Positions 22,301 to 34,799 are shown, counted from the first letter of the stretch. The stretch is DNA of 64,000 bases from Sophora flavescens (GCA_030762895.1 CM061063.1:100710210-100774209); one strand, 5' to 3'. The notes: generated by a model from the sequence alone, not told the origin. Numbers and translations are program-made.

Positions 22301-23768
22301 ATAGAATATGCTTAGTTATGATCACCATCGATAGTGAGTTTTTGAGAGACCTTAAGGTTAAGCAGGGTCAGGATGAATATTTGGTGGATGGGAATCGAGG
22401 TATAGATGAGGGTAAGGTTTCAGAGTTTAGGAGAGGATCAGATGGAGTGTTAAGGTTTAAGGATCGGATATGTGTGCCAGAGGACTTAGAGATTAGGAAG
22501 ATGATCTTAGAGGAGGCACATAAAAGTAAGCTGAGTTTCCTCCCAGGAGCCACCAAGATGTTCCAAGACTTGAAGAAGATGTTTTGGTGGCCAAGGATGA
22601 AGAAAGAAGTGGCAGAGTATGTTCTATCATGTTTGGTATGTCAGAAAGATAAGATAGAGCATCAAAAGCCCGCCGGGTTGTTGCAGTCCTTGGATATCCC
22701 AGAGTGGAAGTGGGATAGCATAGCGAAGGACTTTGTGGTTGGATTATCACGAACTCCGAAGAGGTTTGATTCGATTTGGGTTATCATTGATAGGTTGACG
22801 AAGTGTACTCACTTCTTACCCATTGGTGAGAGTTATAGTCTTGAAAGGTTGACCCAGATCTACATCAAGGAAGTAGTGAGGTTGCATGGTGTGCCATCAA
22901 GTATTGTCTCAAACCGAGATCCCAAATTTACATCTAGATTTTGAAGACAGTTACACGATGCTTTGGGAACAAAGTTAAGGATGATTTCTGCTTATCATCC
23001 TCAGACGGATGGACAGTCGGAGAGAAAAATTCAATCATTGGAGGATCTTTTAAGAGCCTGTGTGTTGGAACATGTTGGTAGTTGGGATGAGTTCCTACCT
23101 TTGATTGAGTTCACGTACAATAACAGTTTCCACAGCAGTATTGGGATGGCACCGTATGAGGCTCTATATGGGAGAAAGTGCAGGACTCCGTTGTGTTGGT
23201 ATGAGACTGGCGAGAGCCAAGTGTTGGGTCCTGATGTGGTACAACATACTACGGAGCAAGTCAGGAAAATCAAAGTGAGAACGAATGAAGCGCAGGATAG
23301 GCAGAGAAGCTATAGTAACAAGAGGATGAGGCCCTTGGAGTTCCAAGAAGGTGATCACGTGTTCTTGAGAGTCACTCCGAAGACCGGAATTGGCAGAGCT
23401 ATAAAGTCTAGAAAGCTCACTCCCCGATTCATTGGACCATTTCAGATTCTTCGACGAATTGGTCTAGTAGCTTACAGATGGCCTTACCGGCTAACCTTTC
23501 CAACCTTCACGATGTCTTCCATATATCCCAGTTGAGAAAATATTACCCTTATCCTTCTCATGTCATTGAGCCTGAGTCAATACAACTCCGAGAGAATATG
23601 GAATATGAGGCTTTACCATCTAAGATTGCGGATAGAAAGATTAAAGAACTCCATGGTAAACAAATTCCCCTGGTCAAGGTCATATGGGATAGTGCTACCG
23701 GAGATGCTACTTGGGAGCGTGAGGCGGACATTCAGCTGCAGTACCCCCATCTGTTTTCAGGTATGTAA
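19319..23768 (+). pseudogene. gag-pol: E2 gag-pol polyprotein, Tekay type, broken
   Basis: It starts MTRDRGRGRGRHGRRGG (19319). Retrotransposon Gag core WWIQELEKIFDTMRC lies at about 19588. Of two zinc knuckles near 20216 and 20272, the first has lost its last Cys (Tyr instead) while the second, CFVCGKPSHLDRDC, is intact. Protease DSGATH lies at about 20529, RT SPWGSPVLFVKKKDG and VVFIDDILIYS at about 21094-21475, and RNase H YCDTSYQGLGCVL at about 21872. Integrase shows CLVCQKDK, a core DFVVG, a second Asp in SNRDP and HPQTDGQSE. The C-terminus is LHDVFHISQLRKY then chromodomain-like IPLVKVIWD...ATWE (about 23670-23730). Stops and shifts near 19407, 20728, 20990, 21757, 21870, 22127, 22943 and 23480 make it inactive. 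Confidence 0.93.
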
Positions 23769-23789
23769 ATTCCGAGGACGGAATTTCTT

Positions 23790-23805
23790 TTAAGGGGGGT
23801 AGAAA
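23790..23805 (+). other. E2 polypurine tract
   Basis: TTAAGGGGGGTAGAAA lies directly before the 3' LTR opening TGTAACATCC at 23806. It would prime plus-strand DNA synthesis. Confidence 0.88.
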
Positions 23806-24144
23806 TGTAACATCCAAGATTTTATGTGTGGTTTACATATGAGGCTTAGGGTTAGGACTTTAAATACATAGTTGAGATGTTGTTTGAGGTTTAGAAACCC
23901 TTGCATGTTAAGTACGCAGTTTTTTTGGGTAAGTTTGAGGCATAAAGACTAATTAGGATTTTCCCGGTGAGCGTCCTTGAGTCGTCTGAGTGTGAAATAA
24001 GAATTTTGGAGTTAGAGATGAGATTAGGTCTTTTTATGGTTTTAGGTTGTTTATTAGGTCCTAATGAGCCGATATCTCAAATTTGAGCGCAATCGGACGT
24101 AGAAAGGATCTTGAACGCAAAGAGTTGACTTTTTGTCATAAGTC

Positions 24145-24384
24145 AACGCTCGAGCGTGGGAGTATCCACGCTCAAGCGCCCAAGTCAACAGACAAGGGCC
24201 ATGCTTTGACTTGCCACGTGTCAATCAGGTCTTACGTGGCATCTCCTGATTGGTTGCATGGCGCGGTGGTCAACCAACCCTCCAACACTCGAGCGTGGAA
24301 AAGCCAACGCTCAAGCGTTGGAATGCTTGAGCGATAGGTTTCCAACGCTCGAGCGTTAGCGTGTGTTTCAGCAAAATAAAAAGG
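24145..24384 (+). promoter_or_regulatory. Palindrome cluster and TATA-like box of E2 LTR
   Basis: Repeats of the type ACGCTCGAGCGT and AACGCTCAAGCGTT occur at about 24145, 24166, 24286, 24306 and 24343. They are followed by AAAATAAAAAGG. The location fits the core promoter of the LTR. Confidence 0.5.
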
Positions 24385-25159
24385 CTTAAGTGACATAAGT
24401 CACTTAAGCAAAAAACATAAAGAGCTGAAGGGAGACACGTGAGAGGAACACATAGAGCATATTAGAGAGGTTCTAGAGTGAGAAGGAAGGAAAATCTAGA
24501 GAGATAAAAGAGATATAGCAAGAGTGTGAGAGTTTCGATCGTCCCGTGGCAAATCGGAGTACACCGTTGTGTTCATGGCAACGTTCTCAACCTTGCTTTC
24601 TTCTTCTTTTCTTCAAGAACTGAAGGTAAAATCATCCTCTCCTTATGTTCGTTATGTTTCTCGTAATATCTTTCGTTTCGCTTGTCGGAATTCGATTTCA
24701 TTTTCGAATATAAACTCGTGGTAATGTGTGCTTCGCAATGTGATGCTTAGGTGAAATTTTGGAAGCTCTGAGGCCCTAGAATCGTACAGGGCAGAATCGA
24801 GGAGGTTAGACGACGTCTCGTTTTGCTTCGTTTCGGACATTGTACGAATCTCCAGGTGGGGGAAAGAAACTATTTAACGTCGGAAACACGCGTTACATTT
24901 AATTAGATAATGGCGTAGGGCGGCCCAAACCCTACACGAGAGCGAGTAACGGACAATGTCTATACCACATTGGGGACTACTCAGTGGTACCGATGATGAT
25001 ATAGAAATTGTGCGTTTATCGTCGTTACGCTATATATATATATATATATATATAATTTTATTACGTGATGATTGCCTGTTTGACTGGTTGATTTGTTTGA
25101 ACTTGGTACTTGATGTATGATATCATGAGTGTTGTAATTATTTTTGAAAGTGTTTATAC

Positions 25160-25161
<2 letters not shown>

Positions 25162-25254
<93 letters not shown>

Positions 25255-25259
25255 GCTAC

Positions 25260-25301
<42 letters not shown>
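25162..25301. repeat. (ATT)n microsatellite, about 140 bases
   Basis: A nearly pure trinucleotide run in the E2 3' LTR, broken once by GCTACT. The matching site in the 5' LTR (12638-12667) has only about 30 bases. A (TA)n tract nearby at about 25031-25053 is shorter than its 5' counterpart. Tyr- or Ile-repeat frames here are artefacts. Confidence 0.95.
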
Positions 25302-25303
<2 letters not shown>

Positions 25304-26021
25304 TTTGGTATTTATTGTTTATTTGGAAGTGATATTATGACATGATGATATATGATGATGATTTTGGATAACATGATGATGATTGTGATGATATGATGAG
25401 TGTTATGATTGAGCTAAGAGGTTTAGTAAGTTACAAGTTATGTTGAGACATGAGGATGTATTGGGGATTGCATATGATATGTGATAGCAGTGCCTAACCG
25501 AGATGATTATCCTGACATGAGGATGAGATTGATGAGATGAGATTATTTTGCGGTTATCTATGAGATTATGATGAGCGGTTAGGGCACTAAAGAGTGACCT
25601 GAAACATGGTCTGTGATATGAGGGACCTGAAACATGGTCGAGTGGACCTGAAACATGGTCGAGTGGGGTCTATGCCTCGGAGGGAGAATTCCCGGGGATA
25701 GGCTAACGGCGGATGAGACACCCCATTGTGCCCCGGTGTTTTATTAGATTAATTACCTTCTTAAATCAATTCTTAATCGCGTGCTTATCGTGAAAATACG
25801 TAAAAATTAAAAACTTATTTAATTATCATATAACTTCTACAAATTTAAAACACAATAACTTTAACATATGTAAATACACACTTAGTTGTTCATTACAATA
25901 CCAAAACACTGTTGAGGGTGTCCTCTCAGTAGGATCCCTCACAGGCATAAACTTAATAACAGACATACTTAGAGGAAATATAAAAATGCTCCTTAGACAC
26001 ACTGGCCATAATGTCTATACT

Positions 26022-26144
26022 CTAATCGCCATGGATCACAGCTCGACCCCCAGTGTCGGGTTCGTAAGGAGTTCCATCCAACTCCTCAGCAATCTCCGTT
26101 TCATACAGAGTTCCGTCCAGCTCCTCAGTAACATAACCCTCCAT
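26022..26144 (-). CDS. Short acidic LTR ORF of E3, 3' LTR copy (40 codons)
   Basis: ATG at 26144 opens MEGYVTEELDGTLYETEI, then a second EELDGT repeat, and stops at 26022. The 5' LTR copy (34799-34677) has the same length and start with only a couple of amino-acid changes. An acceptor-like TTAG lies eight bases before the ATG. It sits about 300 bases before the LTR end, the same relative place as the ORFs in E2, E5 and E6, and is likewise acidic. It is very short, so coding status is uncertain. Confidence 0.3.
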   Translation of the reverse strand: MEGYVTEELDGTLYETEIAEELDGTPYEPDTGGRAVIHGD

Positions 26145-26405
26145 CGGGTCTTCTAACATAAACCAAAGTAACCCACAAAAATACATAAACATAGGGAATA
26201 AGAAACGGTTCTATCATCAAAAAGCGAAAAAGAGTCATATTAAATCATACAGTAATTGTCACAGACAAACAACGCACATAACTAACAGATCAACCTCAAG
26301 TTAATATATCATCCTCTACCCCCAATCTCATGCTACTCAAAGACACCATAGTTGCACACCTATTTCCTAAGGTGGAAGTGGCCTCGCGAGAACTCTTGAT
26401 TTTAT

Positions 26406-26661
26406 GTGTATTATATTACCAATACACGGTGTATTATATTACCAATACACATAAGTGTTTTACGTGTATTATATTACCAATACATGGTGTATTATATTAC
26501 CAATACACAGAAGTGTGTTACGTGTATTATATTACCAATACACGGTGTATTATATTACCAATACACATATGTCCTTGTGTATTATATTACCAATACACTT
26601 TCGTCTTTGTGTATTTATTACCAATAAACTTTTGTCCTTGTGTATTATATTACCAATACAC
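26406..26661. repeat. Array of 9 hairpin-forming 22-base repeats (E3 3' LTR)
   Basis: The unit GTGTATTATATTACCAATAC+AC has 7-base inverted arms (GTGTATT / AATACAC) around an 8-base loop. I count nine copies, partly as direct doublets and partly with 10-13-base spacers resembling AGAAGTGTTTTAC or TTTTGTCCTT. Copies 3 and 8 are imperfect. Confidence 0.92.
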
Positions 26662-27569
26662 GGTTGTGGACAACACCACCTATACTTGAATCTCACCAAC
26701 CCGTTTTAGCAACATCCTAGTGCCTTAACCTTCCATTAGAACTTGACACATATTCTATGCCATAACACATCTTTAACATACATCATCTAGGTTAGGCACT
26801 TCTAAATCATAATTATCCTCACACCCAAAATAATCATATCTCAGACAACATATATATCTTTGCTTAAAAACCACTAAGCATAATAATACAAACCAGGCAG
26901 ATCATGCATAACACAATATCAATCCAAATATTCCCATATCACCAATATAGCACAAAATCAATTCAATAAAGGTAATAAAATCAAATCAACCATCAACAAT
27001 CTAAAATCAACCTAATATCGATAAACCTACAATCCCTGAATCGCCATTGGTTTTTCAGAAAAAGGTTTCCAATGTGATTTTGGTTTTGTCGATTACTCGA
27101 CTACTAGTAGGGTTTAGGTTGCCCTACACAATTATTATATAATCTACTACTTATCCATTCCGACGATAGGATGGTTCTTTCCCCCACCCGGGTTATCACC
27201 GGACTCCTGAACTCGAAGCTCCTCGTTGTCATACCACTAATTACTAACTCCACCTTCTGTGAAGGTGAGGAGATTAGATGCTCAAAGAGGTATACCACGA
27301 ATGTCCTCGTTTCCTCCGCGATGGAAGTCTAAGGTTATGAACACAAAATCACAAGTTAAAATCAAAGAAGAACACTAAACCACAAGGTATAGGTTCGGCC
27401 AAGACTAGTTCTTAGGGTTAGAGATTCCCAAAAATTATACAACTCATGGATTTATGATCCTTAAGTGTTAGGAGTTCATAAACAATGACCACTTAACAAA
27501 GTTGAATTAAAATCCCACTAAGTTATAAACTTAGGGTATTCGGCCAAGGCTAGTAAAATAGGCTAGAAT

Positions 27570-28370
27570 TCACTAAACATTCCAATCTCTTAGGTTTAGC
27601 ATCCATATGTATTAAGGAGCTCAAAACCATGATCATTTTGGAAAAATAAGAACAAAGTATCCTAGGTCCATAACCTTCTTGGTTCGGCCTTCATAGGATT
27701 TATAGGTTAGAAATCTTTAAACTTTCCAATCTCTTAGACTTAGCATTCAAATATCTTATGGAGCTCAAGTCCATGATCATTTTGGAAAACAATGGAAACT
27801 TAAACATTCCAATCTCTTAGACTTAGCATCCAAATATCTTATGGAGCTCAAGTCCATGATCATCTTGGAAAAGTGAAAGTAATACATCCTAGCTTTAATA
27901 ACATAGAATAAACAAGTTAGAAATCCTTAAACTTTCCAATCTCTTAGACTTAGCATCCAAATATCTTATGGAGCTCAAATCCATGATCAGCTTGGAAAAC
28001 AATGGAAACTTAAACATTCCAATCTCTTAGACTTAGCATCCAAATATCTTATGGAGCTCAAGTCCATGATCATCTTGGAAAAAATGAAAGTAATACATCC
28101 TAGCTTTAATAACATAGAATATAAACAAGTTAGAAATCCTTAAACTTTCCAATCTCTTAGACTTAGCATCCAAATATCTTATGGAGCTCAAGTCCATGAT
28201 CATTTTGGAAATATAAAAACTCACACATCCTAGCACCTAAACACTAAGTTTCGGTCATCATAGGATGATGAGGAAAATATTCTTTGTTTAACAATAACTC
28301 TTAGGTTTAGAATCACAAGGTATTAAGAGTTCTAAATCCATGATCATACTTGGAAAGTTGAAACATAGTA
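27570..28370 (-). repeat. Degenerate direct repeats in E3 3' LTR leader
   Basis: Seven or so copies (near 27580, 27725, 27805, 27935, 28020, 28145 and 28300) of a block that reads, on the minus strand, GATCATGGACTTGAGCTCC ... GATGCTAAGTCTAAGAGATTGGAAAG, separated by variable sequence. The same arrangement occurs in the 5' LTR (36170-36970) and, diverged, in E5 on the plus strand. Confidence 0.85.
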
Positions 28371-29566
28371 TCCTAGGCTTACTTATTCATATTTTCAGTC
28401 ATCATAGGAACAAGCTATCAAAACTTCCAAGATTTATAGATTTAAGATCAATGGATAGTTAGAAACTCAAACACAGGATCATATTCCAAAAGTTGAAACA
28501 AAAACTTCCTAGGTCACAAATGCAAGCATTCTGCCTTCATTGGAAGAGATAGGTAGAGATTTTTTGTTTTACACAACCTCTTAGTATATGAAAATATAAG
28601 TTAATACAAGACTATAGAAAGTGGTTTCAACTCAAAAGGAGTTTTCTACCATTTTAGAGAGATTTTAGAAGTTTAAAGCATATAAAGAACACATAAAGTA
28701 AACTAAGAAATAAAATATGAAACCTGAAAAAAGATTCATATTAGAGCATTACCCTTAGTATAAGGAAGAACTTTAATGAATAACTTAAGTATAAAAGATG
28801 AATAAAAACTAAAGCTTTAAGAGCTTGAACTTTTAGAAGAAAGAAGAAGATGAAGGTTTAATGGAGGTTGAAGGAGGAAGATGATGAAGTGAAAATGAAA
28901 GGGGTATATATAGAGAGGGGAGAGAGTGACCCGAAATTTAGGAGAGAGGAATGAGGTTGGAGAGCAAGTTTTGACCTTGTGCCTTGTTTGGTTGAAGAGG
29001 AAAGAGAAAAATAGGTTTTTAGAATATAATATGATATATTTCAAAAAGTCCATCATGACCACTTTTTAGGAGGTAGCTTAGGCCATACCTCCAGTGAGTC
29101 ACCTCACTCCCTCATCTCACCTCAAGCCTTTTATGTCTCCTATTCTGCTCCATTTCCTACCCGGTTGCATTTCCGATCGTAGTTCTTCCGACGTTTTCAC
29201 CCGAATAAAATATTATATTTTATTTTTGAACGAAAATTTTCAAAATAACCAAAGTTGAAGGAAACATAATAAAAACACTAACTATCTTGTCCACGGGTCA
29301 AAATTAGGTTTTCTGTACAGTAAACTTGTACCGGCAGTGAAAACACACACCGGCTTTCATCTGAATTTTCAACCGAAAATTTTACCGCAACCCTCCCATA
29401 AAGTAGACTATGAATATGATTTTATTTTAATCAAAAACACTTTCTAACTCTCAAATTTAAAATATAATTTAATTATATTTTAACCGGTTGAACAGCATCA
29501 TTAAAATCAGGCTGTTACATTACTACCCCTCTTAAAAGAAAATTTCGTCCTCGGAATTTACGTACC

Positions 29567-32500
29567 TTAGAAAAGATGTGGATATTGTTGTTGCATATCC
29601 TCCTCGCGTTCCCAAGTAGCATCTCCAGTAGTTTCATCCCATACGACCTTAACCAAAGGAATTTGTTTATCGCGAAGCTCCTTAATTCGTTTATCTGCGA
29701 TCCTTACAGGTAAAGCCTCATGCTCTAGATTCTCTCGCAGTTGTAAAGACTCAAACTCAATGACATGTGAAGGATTTGGATAATACTTTCTCAACAGAGA
29801 AACATGAAAGACATCATGAAGGTTGGAAAGATTGGGTGGTAAGGCAATTTGGTAAGCTATTGGACCAATTCGTCGAAGAATCTGAAAGGGTCCAATGAAT
29901 CGAGGAGTAAGTTTTCTGGTTTTGATAGCTCTGCCAATTCCAGTTTTCCGAGTAACTCTCAAAAACACATGATCGCCTTCCTGGAATTCTAATGGTCTCC
30001 TCCTCTTGTCATTGTAGCTCCTTTGCCTATCCTATGCTTCCTTCATCTTTTCCCGTATCTTCCTGACTTGCTCTGTAGTTTGTTGCACCACATCTGGACC
30101 CAAAACTTGGTTCTCACCAGTCTCATACCAACACAGCGGGGTCCTACACTTTCTGCCATACAAAGCCTCATATGGTGACATTCCGATACTACTATGGAAA
30201 CTATTGTTATAAGTAAATTCAATCAATGGTAAGAACTCATCCCAACTGCAGTGTGCTCCAACACACAAGCTCTCAATAGATCCTCCAATGATTGAATTGT
30301 CCTTTCTGACTGTCCATCAGTTTGGGGATGATATGTAGAACTCATCCTCATCAACTTTGTTCCCAAGGCATTTTGTAATTGTCTCCAAAATCTAGATGTG
30401 AGTCTAGGATCTCGGTCTGAGACAATGCTCGATGGCACACCATGCAATCTAACAATTTCTTTGATGTAAATCTGAGTCAACCTTTCCAAATTATAACTTT
30501 CACCAATAGATAAGAAGTGAGCACACTTCGTCAACCTATCAATGATAACCCAAATCGCATCATGCTTGTTAGGAGTTCGTGGTAATCCGACCACAAAATC
30601 CATAGCTATACTATCCCACTTCCACTCTGGGATATCTAAAGATTGTAGTAATCCTGCTGGCATCTGATGTTCAATCTTAGCTTTCTGACACACCAGACAA
30701 GATAAAACATACTCCACTACTTCTTTCTTCATCCTTGTCCACCAAAACATTTTCTTCAAATCCTGATACATTTTTGTGGATCCAGGATGGAAACTCAACT
30801 TACTCTTATGTGCTTCCTCTAAAATCATCTTCCTAAGTTCTGCATCCTCTGGCACACATATTCTATCTCTAAACCTTAACACACCATCCGTTCCTCTATT
30901 AAACTCAGAAATTTTACCTTCATCGATTCCTCTACTTACTTCCTGGAGGTATAGATCCTGAACTTGTTTATCTTTAAGATCTTTCATAAAATCACTACTA
31001 ATAGTGATCATACTTAAGCAAATCTTATTCTCAACCAATTCCATTCCTAAGTTCAAATCCCCAAACTGTTCGACCAATTCTAACTCCTTAACCATCATCG
31101 CAGACACGTGCAAGGATTTCCTGCTTAAAGCATCCGCTTCCACATTGGCCTTCCCAGGATAGTACAGTAATTCAAAATCATAATCTTTGATAAACTCCAT
31201 CCATCTTCGCTGTCTCATATTCAATTCTTTTTGATCGAATAGATACTTCAGGCTCTTGTGGTCACTGAAGACATTCAACTTTGCTCCATACAAAAAGTGT
31301 CGCCATATCTTTAATGCGAACACTATTGTTGCTAACTCCAAATAATGAGTCGGATAATTTCTCTCATGAATTCTCAACTGTCGGGAAGCATAAGCCACGA
31401 CTTTTCCCTCTTGCATCAGGACACAGCCTAAACCTTTGTATGACGCATCGCAATATACGTCAAATTGTCCTAGTGGATCTGGTAAGATCAACACAGGTGC
31501 TGTAGTCAACCTGTCCTTCAGCTTTTGAAAACTTTGTTCACACTTGTCCGTCCATACAAAAGCTATATTTTTCCTCGTTAACTGCGTCATAGGCAATGCA
31601 ATCTTTGAGAATCTCTCTATGAACCTCCGATAATATCTAGCTAGTCCTAGGAAACTCCGTACTTCACTTACTGACTTAGGCCGTTCCCCCACTTAAGAAC
31701 TGACTCAACCTTAGCTGGATCTATGGCTATTCCTTCTTTATTAATCACATGACCTAGGAATTGTACTTTTTATAGCCAAAACTCACACTTGGGAAAGTTT
31801 GGCATAAAGCTGCTTATCCTTCAAAAATCGCTACACCAATCTCCAATGTTCCTCATGCTCTTCCCGCGTACGAGAATAAATAAGAATATCGTCGATGAAC
31901 ACAACAACAAACTTATCGAGGAACGGTCTGAAAATTCTGTTCATATAATCCATGAACATAGCTGGCGCATTAGTTATACCGAAAGGCATAAATAAATACT
32001 CATAGTGCCCGTATCTCGTCCTAAAAGCCGTCTTGGGTATATCTTCCTTTCTTACTCTGATCTGATGGTACCCAGATCTTAAATCAATCTTAGAGAACAC
32101 TACTGCTCCTTTCAACTGATCCATCAAATCATCTATCCTAGGCAACGGATACTTATTCTTAATCGTCACCTTGTTCAACTCCCTGTAATCCGTGCACAAT
32201 CTCGCACTTCCATCCTTCTTCTTAACAAATAACACTAGTGCTCCCCACGGTGAAACACTCAGTCTGATAAACTCTTTTCCTAACATGTCATCCAATTATT
32301 CCTTCAACTCTGCCAACTCAACCGGTGACATCTGATAAGGAGCTATAGATATAGGCCCTGTCCCTGGTACGAGATCTATAGTGAATTCCACTTCTCTTTC
32401 CGGTGGCAAACCTGGAACGTCTGGAGGGAAAACTTCAAGAAACTCTCTCACAATAGGCATGGAATCTATGCTGGGAGTCTCATTAGCCTCCACCTTGAAA

Positions 32501-34107
32501 AGCATCACAAACTGTTGAGAGTTGTCACTCCTCATAGAAACTCCTTCATTGGCAGATGCTACACTAAAAGGTTCAAGAAATGATAAAGTCTTGATAGAAC
32601 AATCTAGAATTACATGGTTAGTCGAAAGCCAATCCATGCCAAGAATAACATCTATCTGTTGCATAGGCAAACAGATAAGATCTACAATGAATGTCCTATT
32701 CTCAACAACGATAGGACACTGTAAACAAACAGACATAGTAGTCAAAGGATTACTGGTTGGAGTAGACACTGTGAGGGTATAAGATAGTTTGGAAACATTT
32801 AAGTTCAAATGATCCACACACTCATGCGAAATAAAAGAATGTGTAGCGCCTGAGTCAAACAACACATATGAGAGTCTACCAGCTATCAAACACATACCTT
32901 GTATAAGATCAGCAGATTGAGAGGATTCAGCTCCCCTCACGTTAAACACTCTTCCAGTGGCTTGAGGTTTGGCCACTTGTGGTCTTGCTGCTAGGACTCC
33001 TCTTCCAGCTCCACCTCTATTGTCTCCAGTTCCTCTCCCGGCAGCTGTCGGTTGTTGCATAACCCTTTGTCTGCAATATCATGCCACATGACCTGGTTTC
33101 CCACAGTTGAAACAACTAGGCCTATTTGTACAGTCTCTAGCATAATGAGATCCTCCACATCTGAAGTAAACTAAGCCTTGTGGTTGCTGACTCGTTCTAG
33201 GCACTGGTGCTGGTGTCGGTGTTTGCTCGGGTCGAGCATATGGTCTCTGTCTCCACTGAGAACCACTTTCTCCGTGCCTCTAGAAACTTGATTGGTTAGG
33301 ACCTCCACTCCTCAGTTGTTTCTGTTTATTGGCCATCCTTAGGTCTATACTTTCAATGGCACTGCATCTCTCGACTAGTTCTGGGAAACACTGTATGTCA
33401 AGAGACACTACAGCCCTCTGCAGCTCATCTCTGAATCCTTCCTCAAATCTTCTACATTGCCCGTCCTCACTTGGAAACCTCTGATAGAATTCCAAAAACT
33501 TGATCAAAGCTTCAAAATATGATGCATACTCACCAACAGACATGTTGCCTTGTTTGACGTTTGTGAATTCATTTTCCTTCTTGCGTCGAACTAGACACGG
33601 AAAATATATTTCAAAAAAGCAATCAGTGAATAACTTCCAGTTAATGTTCCTATCCTCAGCTTCCAACAGTCTTTTCTTTCCCTTCCACCAGAATTCTGCT
33701 CCTTCGGTTAACATGAAGGCAGTATAGGTCACTTTCCTCTCCTCGTTGCAGCGCATAGTAGCAAATATCTTTTCGATCTCTTGTATCCACCATTCTGCTT
33801 TATCTGGGTCATACTCTCCTCGGAATTGAGATGGTTTTCCGTTCATAAAATTAGTCAATCCAGCATCTTCAGTTGTTATCGCCCTTCTCTGATTCTTAAT
33901 TTCTAGCTGTTCTTTGTTCATCTGCAGCATCTCAGCATTCTACTGGGTTTGCAGTAGCATAGCAGCAGCTAGGGTTTCCATTGCACTTGGAGTCGAAGAT
34001 GATCCTCCTCCATTCTCAGTATTGTTAGCATTACCATTGACAACTCCAATAATCTTTTCTGGAGTTTCGTCACCACTGTTAGTTGGACGTCCTCTTCCGC
34101 GAGCCAT
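29567..34107 (-). pseudogene. gag-pol: E3 gag-pol polyprotein, Tekay type, lightly broken
   Basis: The likely start is MARGRGRPTNSGDETPEK at 34107. Gag core WWIQEIEKIFATMRC lies near 33790. The zinc-knuckle region (about 33060-33170) is damaged: the first knuckle has Tyr for its first Cys, and the second, CFNCGKPGHVA, is interrupted by a stop. Protease DSGATHSF lies near 32850, RT with VVFIDDILIYS near 31890, RNase H YCDASYKGLGCVL near 31450, integrase CLVCQKAK near 30685 and HPQTDGQSE near 30310. The chromodomain-like C-terminus IPLVKVVWD...ATWE lies near 29640. Stops or shifts fall near 33942, 33279, 33068, 32295, 31830-31690, 30230 and 30030. It has few breaks for its length, but they are enough to abolish a full product. 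Confidence 0.93.
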
Positions 34108-34351
34108 GATTCTGTTAAAAGAAATCATCCGCTCTTATTAGTATGACATATAATACTACATAGGCAAGTATATAAATACCATATGCCAAACTAATATTAA
34201 CCTCTCATGTCAGATTATGACACACTACCCAACTTCTAAGCATAGTCAACATCCGATGTGGATTCAACTAGACACGGCCAGTAACAACATCCTAAACCTC
34301 GCAGTCCTTGATTCTGATCGGACATAACCCACAGTCCGTTTTAGAACCAAA

Positions 34352-34365
34352 CTGCTCTGATACCA
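34352..34365 (-). other. E3 primer-binding site
   Basis: TGGTATCAGAGCAG on the minus strand starts three bases after the 5' LTR end. It is complementary to initiator tRNA-Met. Confidence 0.9.
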
Positions 34366-34676
34366 AAATGAGACACCCCGTTGTGCCCTGGTGTTTAATT
34401 AGATTAATTACCTTATTAAATCAATTCTTAATCGCGTGCTTATCGTGAAAATACGTAAAAATTAAAAACTTATTTAATTATCATATAGCTTATACAAATT
34501 TAAAACACAATAACTTTAACATATGCAAATACACACTTAGTTGTTCATTACAATACCAAAACACTGTTGAGGGTATCCTCTCAGTAGGATCCCTCACAGG
34601 CATAAACTTAATAACAATCATACTTAGCGGAAATATAAAAATGCTCCTTAGACACACTGGCCATAATGTCTATACT

Positions 34677-34799
34677 CTAATCACCATGGATCACAGCTCG
34701 ACCCCCAGTGCCGGGTTCGTAAGGAGTTCCATCCAACTCCTCAGCAATCTCTGTTTCATACAGAGTTCCGTCCAGCTCCTCAGCAACATAACCCTCCAT
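34677..34799 (-). CDS. Short acidic LTR ORF of E3, 5' LTR copy (40 codons)
   Basis: MEGYVAEELDGTLYETEI, a second EELDGT repeat, end at GGRAVIHGD and stop. It is preceded by TTTACGTTAG then AAGACCCG before the ATG, an acceptor-like arrangement. It retains the frame of the 3' copy with few changes. Whether it is translated is unknown. Confidence 0.3.
   Translation of the reverse strand: MEGYVAEELDGTLYETEIAEELDGTPYEPGTGGRAVIHGD

Larger units (their letters stand above)
25714..29519 (-). repeat. E3 3' LTR (3806 bases)
   Basis: It holds, in element order, a TATA box (CTATATATACCCC, about 28916-28904), a CT-rich leader, degenerate 60-130-base repeats (27570-28370), the hairpin array (26406-26661) and a short ORF (26144-26022). 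It ends GGGGTGTCTCA. Confidence 0.93.

Noticed and set aside
25110..25340. Poly-Tyr and poly-Ile ORFs
   Set aside because: Frames through the (ATT)n microsatellite.
26406..26661. CRISPR-like repeat-spacer array
   Set aside because: Spacers are near-identical and short, repeats are partly in direct doublets, and the array lies in a plant LTR with a matching array in the partner LTR.
26330..26709. Tyr/Ile/Thr-rich repeat proteins
   Set aside because: Three overlapping frames through the hairpin array, none with a start context or conservation beyond the DNA repeat.
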